A DNA stretch of 40,124 nt from Streptosporangiales bacterium. GTDB lineage: Bacteria > Actinomycetota > Actinomycetes > Streptosporangiales > WHSR01. The translations under genes and the position numbers were made by a program. Position 1 is the first letter of the stretch. Each line of letters begins with the position of its first letter. Location of the stretch: the NCBI GenBank assembly GCA_009379995.1, contig WHSR01000050.1, positions 1 through 40,124 on the forward strand, written 5' to 3'. Below are positions 8,680-15,876 of this stretch, one piece after another. The notes below the pieces were generated by a model that had not been told where the DNA came from, made no database searches, and was given only the letters and a program-made list of their open reading frames with translations.

Positions 8680-9200
8680 GGCTCGCCCCCGTCCTCGGCC
8701 CCGTGCTCCGCCATCAGGTCGGCGGCGCGGTGCACGGCCTTGACGATGTTCTGGTACCCGGTGCAGCGGCACAGGTTGCCGGAGATGCCCTCAAGCACTT
8801 CCTCCTCGGTCGGCCCGGCCCGCCCGGCCGCCCGGGCGTCACGCACCAGGGCGGTAACCGCCACCAGGAACCCCGGCGTACAGAAGCCGCACTGCAGCGC
8901 GTGACACTCCTGAAACGCGCGCTGCACCGGGCCGAGCGATCCATCGGGCCCGCCGAGACCCTCGACGGTGGTGACCTCGTGGGCGCGCGCGCTCACCGCG
9001 AACATCAGGCACGAACGCACCGGAGCTCCGTCCAGCAACACCGTGCAGCATCCGCACACACCGTGCTCGCAGCCGACGTGGGTACCGGTCAGGCCCAGGT
9101 CGTGGCGCAGAAAGTCGGAAAGCAGCCGGCGAGCCGGGGCCCGCGCGGAGCGCGGCACGCCGTTCACCGTGAGGCGGATCTCGTACACGTCCTCGCTCAT
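8676..9200 (-). CDS. 2Fe-2S small subunit of the Mo-hydroxylase (CoxS/XdhC-type)
   Basis: This 174-residue electron-transfer subunit has two [2Fe-2S] domains. The plant-ferredoxin-type cluster ligands are Cys44, Cys49, Cys52 and Cys64 (motif CEHGVCGCC). The second cluster has Cys104, Cys107, Cys144 and Cys146 (QCGFCTPG and NLCRCTGYQNI). Length and order match CoxS, NdhS and the separate small subunits of bacterial xanthine dehydrogenases. ATG 9200 overlaps the CoxM stop by 4 bases, and its own stop overlaps the large-subunit start by 4 bases, giving a tightly coupled medium-small-large order. Confidence 0.93.
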   Translation of the reverse strand: MSEDVYEIRLTVNGVPRSARAPARRLLSDFLRHDLGLTGTHVGCEHGVCGCCTVLLDGAPVRSCLMFAVSARAHEVTTVEGLGGPDGSLGPVQRAFQECHALQCGFCTPGFLVAVTALVRDARAAGRAGPTEEEVLEGISGNLCRCTGYQNIVKAVHRAADLMAEHGAEDGGEP

Positions 9201-10105
9201 CGCAACGCCCCGCTATGGGCGCCGTCCCCAGACGCCGCGGCGCCGTGCGCCCGCGCACCGGCCTCGCCGAGCACACGCGCGGTGAGCACGCCGGCGAGGT
9301 GCCGGCGGTACTCCGCGCTCGCGTGGATGTCGGCCCCCGGGTCGAGGCGTCCCCGCGCAGCGTCGGCCGCCCGGGTCCAGTCCGTGGCGCCGGGCGACCG
9401 GTGGCCGCACGCCTCGGTGAGGTCGAGTACCACGGGGTTCGGACCGACGCTGACGTAGGCGACCCGTGCGGCCGCCACCCGAAGGTCGTCGTCGAGCTCC
9501 ACCAGGCCGGCGGCGCCACACACCGCGAAGTCGCCGTGCCTGCGCGCCACCTCGGCGAAGGAGGCGCCGGCCCGGTCCGGCAGCGCCGGGAAGAACGCGG
9601 AGACCGCAAGCTCGTCCGGTTCGAGGCTGGACTCGAGCGGCCCGGCGAAGAAGTCCCGTCCGGTCACCGTGCGGCGGGCCCCGCGGCTCACCACCTCGAT
9701 CGTCCCGTCCAGCAGGGCCAGCACCGCCGGCAGCTCGCCGGCCGGATCTGCGTGGGCCAGGCTCCCAACCACCGTCCCCCGGTTGCGTACGACCGGGTGG
9801 GCGACGAAGCCGGTCGCCCACCGCAGCAGCGGCTGGACGCGGAACACCTCGGCGTCCCGCTCCACCCTGGCCTGCCGTACGGTGGCCCCGACCCGAACCC
9901 CGTCGTCGGACGTCCGCAGAACGTCCAGCCCGCCGGCACCGTTGATGTCGATCAGGTGAGCGGGCGCGGCCAGCCGCATGTTCATCAACGGAATCAGGCT
10001 TTGCCCTCCGGCGAGCACCTTGCCGTCCGTACCCGTCTCGGCAAGCACGTCGAGGGTCTCCTCGACGCTGCTCGGCGAGTGGTAGGTGAACGGCGGCGGC
10101 TTCAT
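9197..10105 (-). CDS. FAD-binding medium subunit of the Mo-hydroxylase (CoxM-type)
   Basis: This 302-residue flavoprotein subunit passes electrons from the Fe-S centres to an acceptor. The N-terminal FAD domain shows VLAGGQSLIPLMNMRLA (30-46) and the pyrophosphate-binding TVVGSLAHADPAGELP (111-126). The C-terminal CO dehydrogenase flavoprotein domain follows with FAEVARRHGDFAVCGAA. ATG 10105 was chosen because MKPPPFTYHSP is the usual CoxM start and it shares ATGA with the permease stop; the longer open frame upstream lies inside the permease gene. No tyrosine cluster identifying a specific substrate is visible. Confidence 0.92.
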   Translation of the reverse strand: MKPPPFTYHSPSSVEETLDVLAETGTDGKVLAGGQSLIPLMNMRLAAPAHLIDINGAGGLDVLRTSDDGVRVGATVRQARVERDAEVFRVQPLLRWATGFVAHPVVRNRGTVVGSLAHADPAGELPAVLALLDGTIEVVSRGARRTVTGRDFFAGPLESSLEPDELAVSAFFPALPDRAGASFAEVARRHGDFAVCGAAGLVELDDDLRVAAARVAYVSVGPNPVVLDLTEACGHRSPGATDWTRAADAARGRLDPGADIHASAEYRRHLAGVLTARVLGEAGARAHGAAASGDGAHSGALR

Positions 10106-11457
10106 GGTCGGATCGGTTCCCGCCTGCGTTGGATGGCAGCCATGCCGGCCAGCAGGTGATACCCGGCCACGACGACGATCGTGCCGAGCGCGATGCCGCC
10201 GAGGGTGAAACCTCCGGTGATCGGGTGGTCGACCGGGCCGATCGCTAGGATGATGCCGGCAGCGACCGGCAGCATGTTGACCGGGTCGGCGAAGTCGACC
10301 CGGTTCTCGACCCAGATCTTCGCGCCGAGCAGCCCGATCATCCCGTACAGGATCACCGTCACCCCGCCGAGCACGCCACCCGGCGTGGCCGCGATGAGGG
10401 CACCGAACTTCGGGCAGAGTCCGAAGAGGATCGCGATGATCGCGGCGATGTAGTAGGCGGCCGTCGAGTAGATCCGGGTGGCGGCCATCACCCCGATGTT
10501 CTCGGCGTACGTCGTCGTGGGCGATCCGCCGACGGAGGTGGCGACGGCGGTGCCGACCCCGTCGGCGAAGATCGCGCGCCCGATGTACGGATCGACGTCG
10601 GTTTTGGTGATCTCCCCGACCGCCTTCACGTGGCCGGTGTTCTCCGCGATGAGCGCGATGACGGCCGGCAGCACCAGCAGCACCGCCGAGGTCCGGAAGT
10701 CCGGCGCATGGAAGCTCGGCAGGCCGAACCACGCGGCGTCGCCCACCGTGGAGAAGTCGACCCGGTTGTGCGTGGTGACCTTGTCGGCTGCCGCACTGTA
10801 GGAGGTGATCGGTCCGGCGAGCTGGTCCAGAACCCAGGACAGCAGGTAGCCGAAGACCAGCCCGACCAGGATCGCGATCCGTCCGATGAACCCGCGAAAC
10901 AACACCACGATGAGGAAGATGGCGGTCATGGTGATGAGGGCCATCCAGTGGTCCTGCGGCCAATAGGTGTCGGCGACCACGAACGCGAGCCCGAAGCCGA
11001 TGAGCATGACCACCGCGCCGGTCACCACCGGCGGGAACACCCGGTGGATGGCCTGGATGCCGAGGAAGTGGATGACCAGGCCGCAGGCGGCCAGCACCAG
11101 CCCGGTGATCAGGATGGCGCCGGTCACGACGGCGTCCGCCCCGGCGGTGTCCCCTCCCGCGGCCGCGCGGATCGCGAGGACTCCGCCCACGAACGACGCG
11201 CTGGTGCCCAGGTAGCTCGGCACCTTTCCCTGCACGATCAGCAGGAACAGGATCGTCGCGACCCCGGACATCATCACCGCTACGTTCGGATCCAGCCCCA
11301 TGACGAGCGGGAACACGAAGGTTGCCCCGAACATCGCGATGACGTGCTGGGCGCCGAAGCCGACCATCCGGGGCCAGCTCAGGCGCTCGTCGGGCCGCAC
11401 CACCTCGCCGGGCGGCGGAGTCTTTCCGTCCCCGTAAAGCTTCCAGCCGAAGGCCAT
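10102..11457 (-). CDS. NCS2-family nucleobase permease (xanthine/uracil type)
   Basis: This 451-residue polytopic transporter belongs to the nucleobase-ascorbate (NAT/NCS2) family and probably imports xanthine, urate or uracil by proton symport. The family signature GGSPTTTYAENIGVMAATRI is present, as is WPRMVGFGAQHVIAMFGATFVFP at TM1 and PITGGFTLGGIALGTIVV near the C-terminus. I chose ATG 11457 because GGGAGG precedes it by about seven bases; the open frame reaching 11595 only reads through the leader and a palindrome. It is first in a four-gene unit with the Mo-hydroxylase subunits, so its substrate is probably the enzyme's substrate or a precursor. Confidence 0.88.
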   Translation of the reverse strand: MAFGWKLYGDGKTPPPGEVVRPDERLSWPRMVGFGAQHVIAMFGATFVFPLVMGLDPNVAVMMSGVATILFLLIVQGKVPSYLGTSASFVGGVLAIRAAAGGDTAGADAVVTGAILITGLVLAACGLVIHFLGIQAIHRVFPPVVTGAVVMLIGFGLAFVVADTYWPQDHWMALITMTAIFLIVVLFRGFIGRIAILVGLVFGYLLSWVLDQLAGPITSYSAAADKVTTHNRVDFSTVGDAAWFGLPSFHAPDFRTSAVLLVLPAVIALIAENTGHVKAVGEITKTDVDPYIGRAIFADGVGTAVATSVGGSPTTTYAENIGVMAATRIYSTAAYYIAAIIAILFGLCPKFGALIAATPGGVLGGVTVILYGMIGLLGAKIWVENRVDFADPVNMLPVAAGIILAIGPVDHPITGGFTLGGIALGTIVVVAGYHLLAGMAAIQRRREPIRP

Positions 11458-11505
11458 GTCTCGTCCTCCCAAGGATGCGGGGCACGGTAGGAGCGTTCGG
11501 TTGTC

Positions 11506-11528
11506 TCGGCATCGTCGAGTCTTGCCGA
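11506..11528 (-). promoter_or_regulatory. Candidate operator in the NCS2-coxMSL leader
   Basis: TCGGCA (11506-11511) and TGCCGA (11523-11528) form a 6-bp inverted repeat with an 11-base centre, about 50 bases upstream of the permease start. Its place between the long palindrome and the start codon fits a regulator site. Arms are short, so chance is possible. Confidence 0.25.
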
Positions 11529-11531
11529 AAC

Positions 11532-11596
11532 CTTGGGCGTGATCTTGCAGAAAGGGTCGAACAAGAGTCGACCCTTTCTGCAAGATCACGCCCAAG
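11532..11596 (-). terminator. 29-bp perfect palindrome after pucR
   Basis: Arms at 11532-11560 and 11568-11596 are perfectly complementary over 29 bases, around a 7-base loop (ACAAGAG). It starts 9 bases after the pucR stop and ends about 75 bases before the permease start. The likely role is termination of pucR. Its length and perfection also fit a palindromic repeat or miniature mobile element. No second copy was seen in this window. Confidence 0.7.
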
Positions 11597-11605
11597 CTGG
11601 GGTTT

Positions 11606-13273
11606 CTAGATTCCGCGCATGCGAAGCACGTGCAGGGCGAGGGTGAGGTTCAGCCGCAGGTGTGCGTCCTCGGTGAACGGCCCGAGCAGGCGCTCGAGCT
11701 TCCCGATCCGGTAGCGCAGGGTGTTGTAGTGGAAGTGCAGCCGACGCGCCGTCTCGGCGACGTTCAGGTTGGTCTCGAGCAGCATCTGCAGCGTCTGGCG
11801 CAGGTCCGAGGCCTCCGCGTCGCCCTCGTCCGCCAGCTCGCCGAGCGTCTCCCGGACGAACGCGTGCAGCTCCGCCGTGTCGGGTACCAGGCTGAGCAAC
11901 CGGTAGACGCCGAGCTGATCGAAGTACGCCACCGCGCCGGGTCCGTGCAGCTGGCGTCCCACCCGTACCGCCCGCACCGCCTGCTCGTAGGCGCCAGGCA
12001 TGGCGGACGGAGAGGGAGCGGTGCGGCTCACCCCCACCGAGAACGACCGCCGCAGCCCGGAGTGGTCGGTGAAAGCGGCGGTCGCCTCCCGGACCAGCCG
12101 GGCCACGTCGACCGACGCGGTCGCGCCGGCGACGGTGACTACCTCGTGGGAGAAGGCGGCAACGGCAGCCCTGGGATCCCGGTTGCGCACCGCCGACATC
12201 CAGGTCGCCATGAAGCGATCCTGTACCGCCCGTTCGTCGGGCTCGCCGCGGCGGTGGGCGGCGGTCTCGGGATCGAGCTCGGCCACGACCACGACCACCG
12301 GTCGTCCGAGGTCCCAACCCAGCGACGCCGCGTGCTGGGTCACCCGTTCCTCGCCGCCCGCTCGGCCGACCAGGACGTCGCGGAGGAAGTCGGCTCGATA
12401 CTTGCTCTCCACCGCGGCGACCGCCTGTTGTTTGGTGATGACCAACGCGGCGACCGTCGCGGCCCGCTCCAAGGCGTGCACGTCGGTCTCCCGCAACGCG
12501 CCCGGAGGGCCGTAGGCCACGATGGATCCGTGGTCGAAGCCGCCGGCCACCACGGGCACCACGGCGTACGGGCCGCCCACCCCGTGGCGCTCCGGCGGCC
12601 GGACCCGTCCATCCCGCTCGGTCCACGGCGATTCGCGCAGCGCGGCCAGGCCTTCCGGCGATCCGGCGCTCACCAGGATCCGCCCGTCGACGTCGGTAAG
12701 TACCACGGCGGCGCCGAGCAGCGAGGCCATCTCCTCGGCGATCTCCTGCAGTCCGCCGCCGCCGAGCACGATCTGTACCAGGGCGCGGTGGATCTCCTCG
12801 GCCCGGACGAGGGTCGACGCCTGCCGGTTGAGGATGTCGGTGAGAACCTGGTTGAGGATGTCGTCGAACCCGACGTCGCCGGGGAGCAGGATGAGCGGGA
12901 AGCCGAGCCGGTCCGCCTGCTCGATCATTTCCGGCGGCAGATCGTCCAGATAGCGGCCGAGCTTGATGGCGAGGGCCGCGAGTCCCCGCTCGTCCAGGTC
13001 GGCCACCAGACGCCCAAGTGACTGCGGGGTGTTGCGCAGCGGATATCCCGTGGTGAGCAGCAGCTCGTGCGGCTTCACCCAGGCCAGGATGTCCGGGACC
13101 TCCATGACGTTGAGCCGCTGCACGATGCGGGCCAGGCCGGACGCCCCCGCGATCAGGCGCGCGTCGGCCAGTGACGAAGCACCCAGCACCTCGCCGACCG
13201 AGAGGCCGTAGGTCAGCGTCCCCGTGCTCGCCAAACGCAGGGCGGGCGGACGAGGTTCGGTGGACGACGACAA
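11606..13273 (-). CDS. pucR: PucR-family transcriptional regulator
   Basis: This 555-residue regulator has the standard PucR layout. An N-terminal purine-catabolism domain (about 20-150) contains VGEVLGASSLADARLIAGASG and VPDILAWVKPHELLLTTGYPL. The middle is a degenerate GGDEF-like CdaR domain. The C-terminal HTH_30 helix-turn-helix (about 490-540) has NLNVAETARRLHFHYNTLRYRI. Relatives control purine, allantoin and other nitrogen-source genes. The proposed start is TTG 13273 with GGAG five bases upstream; TTG 13234 is an alternative. It lies between the two catabolic units it probably controls and is divergent from the allH-like gene, with a tandem repeat in the shared promoter region. Confidence 0.88.
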   Translation of the reverse strand: MSSSTEPRPPALRLASTGTLTYGLSVGEVLGASSLADARLIAGASGLARIVQRLNVMEVPDILAWVKPHELLLTTGYPLRNTPQSLGRLVADLDERGLAALAIKLGRYLDDLPPEMIEQADRLGFPLILLPGDVGFDDILNQVLTDILNRQASTLVRAEEIHRALVQIVLGGGGLQEIAEEMASLLGAAVVLTDVDGRILVSAGSPEGLAALRESPWTERDGRVRPPERHGVGGPYAVVPVVAGGFDHGSIVAYGPPGALRETDVHALERAATVAALVITKQQAVAAVESKYRADFLRDVLVGRAGGEERVTQHAASLGWDLGRPVVVVVAELDPETAAHRRGEPDERAVQDRFMATWMSAVRNRDPRAAVAAFSHEVVTVAGATASVDVARLVREATAAFTDHSGLRRSFSVGVSRTAPSPSAMPGAYEQAVRAVRVGRQLHGPGAVAYFDQLGVYRLLSLVPDTAELHAFVRETLGELADEGDAEASDLRQTLQMLLETNLNVAETARRLHFHYNTLRYRIGKLERLLGPFTEDAHLRLNLTLALHVLRMRGI

Positions 13274-13282
13274 CCGGACTCC

Positions 13283-13318
13283 ATCGTCAGGAAAGATCAA
13301 ATCGTCAGGAAGGACCAA
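13283..13318. promoter_or_regulatory. Tandem 18-bp repeat between pucR and the allH-like gene
   Basis: ATCGTCAGGAAAGATCAA (13283-13300) is followed directly by ATCGTCAGGAAGGACCAA (13301-13318), 16 of 18 bases identical. The pair sits just upstream of the proposed pucR start and about 95 bases upstream of the divergent allH-like gene. It is a good candidate for a PucR binding site. Function is inference. Confidence 0.5.
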
Positions 13319-13343
13319 CTTATCTGGCCAGCATTGGCAAGAT

Positions 13344-13357
13344 TCACCATACGGTGA
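13344..13357. promoter_or_regulatory. Palindrome TCACC-N4-GGTGA in the divergent promoter region
   Basis: TCACC (13344-13348) and GGTGA (13353-13357) form a perfect dyad 54-68 bases before the allH-like GTG start. It may be an operator for the rightward unit. Confidence 0.3.
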
Positions 13358-13411
13358 CGGACAGCCTGCGTCTACGTTCGCGAGCAGCCGGATGCACCGG
13401 AGGTATGCGCC

Positions 13412-14380
13412 GTGACGTGCCTCGCCACGCGGACCACCCTGCCAAGGCCCTGGAGATCGGATCGCGACCGCCCACCGCTGGCCGGGGCCGCGAGCCTGGG
13501 CCTGCGGCCGCTGCTCGACGGGCCGCGCCGCCCTGGGCGGGTGCTCGCGGCCTTTCCTTCCGCCGTCTACGTCGAGGTCCGTACCGGCCGTGAGCCGCGG
13601 GTGCTCGGTCTGGTGATCCCCGAGGCCGTGCGCCTCCCGAACGCCGTCGTGGTGACGGCACCGGAGCTTCGTGCCCAGCTCGCATCGGTGCAGGTGGGCA
13701 CGGAGGCCTCGGTCGGCGACGGGGTGGTCGAGCTGGGAGGGGTACGGGTCCGCGCGCGGCGCTGGTGGGACCCCGCACCCGTGCTCGGTCCGGTATCGCG
13801 GATCGGGCTCGAGCGGGGCGTCGCGGCCCTGCAACGCCTGCTGGACAGGTGCCCGCGGCACCACGGCCTCACCGGCCACCCCGCCCCCGGGAACCTGGCG
13901 ACCGCCTGCGTGGCCGGCGACCTGGCGGGCACCGTCGACGCCGCGGAACGAATAGTTGGTCTCGGTCCGGGGCTCACCCCGAGCGGGGACGACATGCTGG
14001 CCGGGTTGCTTGTCGCGCTGCGGGTGCTGGGAGGCGCGGTCGCCGAAGGAGCGGACACCGCGGGTGGGCGCGGAGGAGAGGCGGCGGGAGAGGAAGCGGT
14101 ATGGCTCGCCGGATGGCTGGGAGCCGCCGTCACCCCGTACGCCGACACCCGCACCACAACGCTCGCCGCCACCCTCCTGCACTGCGCGGCACAGGGCCGT
14201 CCCTCGGCGGAGATGGCCGCCGTGCTGCGCGCCCTGGCCGGGCACGAGCCGCTCGAGCCCGCGGCGACGCGGCTGCTGGCGACCGGACACACCTCGGGCG
14301 CCGACCTCACCTGGGGCCTGCTGACCGGATGTCTCTCGATCCTCGGCGGGGCCCGGGGCCGCCGCAGGGAGTCCGCGTGA
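13412..14380 (+). CDS. allH: DUF2877 protein, AllH (YlbF)-like subunit of oxamate carbamoyltransferase
   Basis: This 322-residue protein of the DUF2877 family carries the hallmark IVGLGPGLTPSGDDMLAGLL around residues 185-205. E. coli YlbF (AllH), with FdrA (AllF) and YlbE (AllG), has been reported to make the oxamate carbamoyltransferase that ends anaerobic allantoin breakdown, releasing carbamoyl phosphate from oxalurate. All three partners follow here in the order H-F-G. GTG 13412 is preceded by GGAGGT at a spacing of nine. Its stop overlaps the fdrA start (GTGA). No carbamate kinase gene is in the window, so the carbamoyl phosphate may go elsewhere. Function by analogy. Confidence 0.8.
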   Translation: MTCLATRTTLPRPWRSDRDRPPLAGAASLGLRPLLDGPRRPGRVLAAFPSAVYVEVRTGREPRVLGLVIPEAVRLPNAVVVTAPELRAQLASVQVGTEASVGDGVVELGGVRVRARRWWDPAPVLGPVSRIGLERGVAALQRLLDRCPRHHGLTGHPAPGNLATACVAGDLAGTVDAAERIVGLGPGLTPSGDDMLAGLLVALRVLGGAVAEGADTAGGRGGEAAGEEAVWLAGWLGAAVTPYADTRTTTLAATLLHCAAQGRPSAEMAAVLRALAGHEPLEPAATRLLATGHTSGADLTWGLLTGCLSILGGARGRRRESA

Positions 14381-15876
14381 CGGACTGGGTGACCGTCCGG
14401 CCCGGCGCCTACCACGACTCGGTGAGCCTCATGCGGGCGAGCAGGACACTGAGCGAACTCGACGGCGTCGAGACGGCGACCATGGCGATGGCCACCGAGC
14501 TCAACCGCGACCTGCTCACGCGTGCTGGGTTCACCATTCCAGGTGACGTCGGGCCGAACGACCTCGTGATCGCCATCCGGGCAAGCGACGACGCGGCCCT
14601 GAACCGGGCCCGCGCGCAGCTGGACACGGTCGCCGGGAACCTTCTCGGCCGGGCGGATCGGCGGACGAACGCCGACGCGGGGGTGGCCGCGCCGCGTACC
14701 GTCGGCTCGGCCGCGCGCCGTCTCGACGCGAGCGTCGCCCTCGTCTCCGTGCCGGGGCCGCACGCCTACGTGGAGGCGATCGACGCCCTTGACGCCGGCC
14801 TCGACGTGGTGATCTTCAGCGACAACGTGCCGGTCGAACAGGAGGTCGCGCTCAAGGAGGAGGCGCGGCGGCGCGGTCTGCTGGTCATGGGGCCCGACTG
14901 CGGAACCGTGGTCGTCGGCGGCGTCGGGCTCGGCTTCGCGAACGCCCTTCGGGGTGGACCCGTCGGTATCGTTGCGGCCTCGGGAACCGGCGCCCAGCAG
15001 GTCGCCTGCCTGCTGGACGCGGCCGGGACCGGGGTCAGCCACGTCCTCGGGGTCGGTGGGCGGGATCTAGCCTCCGAGGTTGCCGGACGTTCAACCGTCC
15101 AGGCGCTCGCCGCGCTCGACGCCGATCCGGCGACCGAACTGATCGTGCTCGTCTCCAAACCACCCGACCCGGAGGTCGACCGGGCGGTACGGCAGGCCGC
15201 GAACGCTCTGTCCACGCCCACCCTGGTCGCAGCGCTCGGCCCCGGACGGGACGACCTGACGGCCGTCGCCGAGAAGGCCATCTCGACGCTGGGTGGGCGC
15301 CCGCCCACGTGGCCGCACTGGCCCGCTCCCCGACCGCAGCGACCAAGGCCCGGCGCGGTGCGCGGCCTGTTCGCCGGCGGAACCCTGTGTGAGGAGGCCA
15401 TGCTCCTCGCGGCCGATCAACTCGGGCCGGTTCGCTCCAACGTGCCGCTCCGCCCGGAGTGGCGGCTCGGCTCGGACCTGCGGGCCCCCGGCCACGTCAT
15501 GCTGGACTTCGGCGACGACCGACTCACCCAGGGCCGTCCGCATCCGATGATCGACTCCTCGCTGCGCACGGAACGCCTCGCCGCCGAATCCCGCGATCCC
15601 GACTGCGCGGTGGTCCTCCTCGACGTCGTGCTCGGCTACGTGGCGGACCCCGATCCGGCGACGACACTCGCACCTGCGATCCGGGAGGCGCGGAGCGGGG
15701 CCGAGCGCGATGGACGCGACCTCGCCGTGGTCGCGTCCCTGTGCGGAACGGAGGCGGACCCGCAGGGACTCCTCCGGCAGGCCGAGGCGCTGCGCGACGC
15801 GGGCGCGGCGGTCTTTGTCTCCAACGCCGCCGCCGCCCGCCACGCCGTCGCGTTGATCGAGGGGGTTCGCCGGTGA
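14377..15876 (+). CDS. fdrA: FdrA-family acyl-CoA synthetase-like protein, AllF-like
   Basis: This 499-residue protein is related to the succinyl-CoA synthetase alpha subunit. The N-terminal RPGAYHDSVSLMRASRTLSE matches the FdrA opening, where E. coli has QDSVSLM. The CoA-ligase-like domain shows GIVAASGTGAQQVACLLDAAG and GVGGRDLASEVAG, and a second domain begins near RGLFAGGTLCEEAML. FdrA is the AllF component of the reported E. coli oxamate carbamoyltransferase. GTG 14377 overlaps the preceding stop, and its own stop overlaps the DUF1116 start in the same way, so the three proteins are probably made in equal amounts. The frame is open far upstream, but that lies within the allH-like gene. 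Confidence 0.85.
   Translation: MTDWVTVRPGAYHDSVSLMRASRTLSELDGVETATMAMATELNRDLLTRAGFTIPGDVGPNDLVIAIRASDDAALNRARAQLDTVAGNLLGRADRRTNADAGVAAPRTVGSAARRLDASVALVSVPGPHAYVEAIDALDAGLDVVIFSDNVPVEQEVALKEEARRRGLLVMGPDCGTVVVGGVGLGFANALRGGPVGIVAASGTGAQQVACLLDAAGTGVSHVLGVGGRDLASEVAGRSTVQALAALDADPATELIVLVSKPPDPEVDRAVRQAANALSTPTLVAALGPGRDDLTAVAEKAISTLGGRPPTWPHWPAPRPQRPRPGAVRGLFAGGTLCEEAMLLAADQLGPVRSNVPLRPEWRLGSDLRAPGHVMLDFGDDRLTQGRPHPMIDSSLRTERLAAESRDPDCAVVLLDVVLGYVADPDPATTLAPAIREARSGAERDGRDLAVVASLCGTEADPQGLLRQAEALRDAGAAVFVSNAAAARHAVALIEGVRR

Noticed and set aside
6481..8904. 807-residue plus-strand open frame opposite the Mo-hydroxylase large subunit
   Set aside because: Shadow of the coxL-type gene; low-complexity composition and no recognisable motif.
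6259..9200. Reading the Mo-hydroxylase as aerobic CO dehydrogenase
   Set aside because: The diagnostic AYRCSFR loop with the copper Cys is absent; PYRGAGR is present instead.
13765..14376. N-terminal extension of the fdrA frame
   Set aside because: The extension lies wholly within the allH-like gene; FdrA homology begins at GTG 14377.
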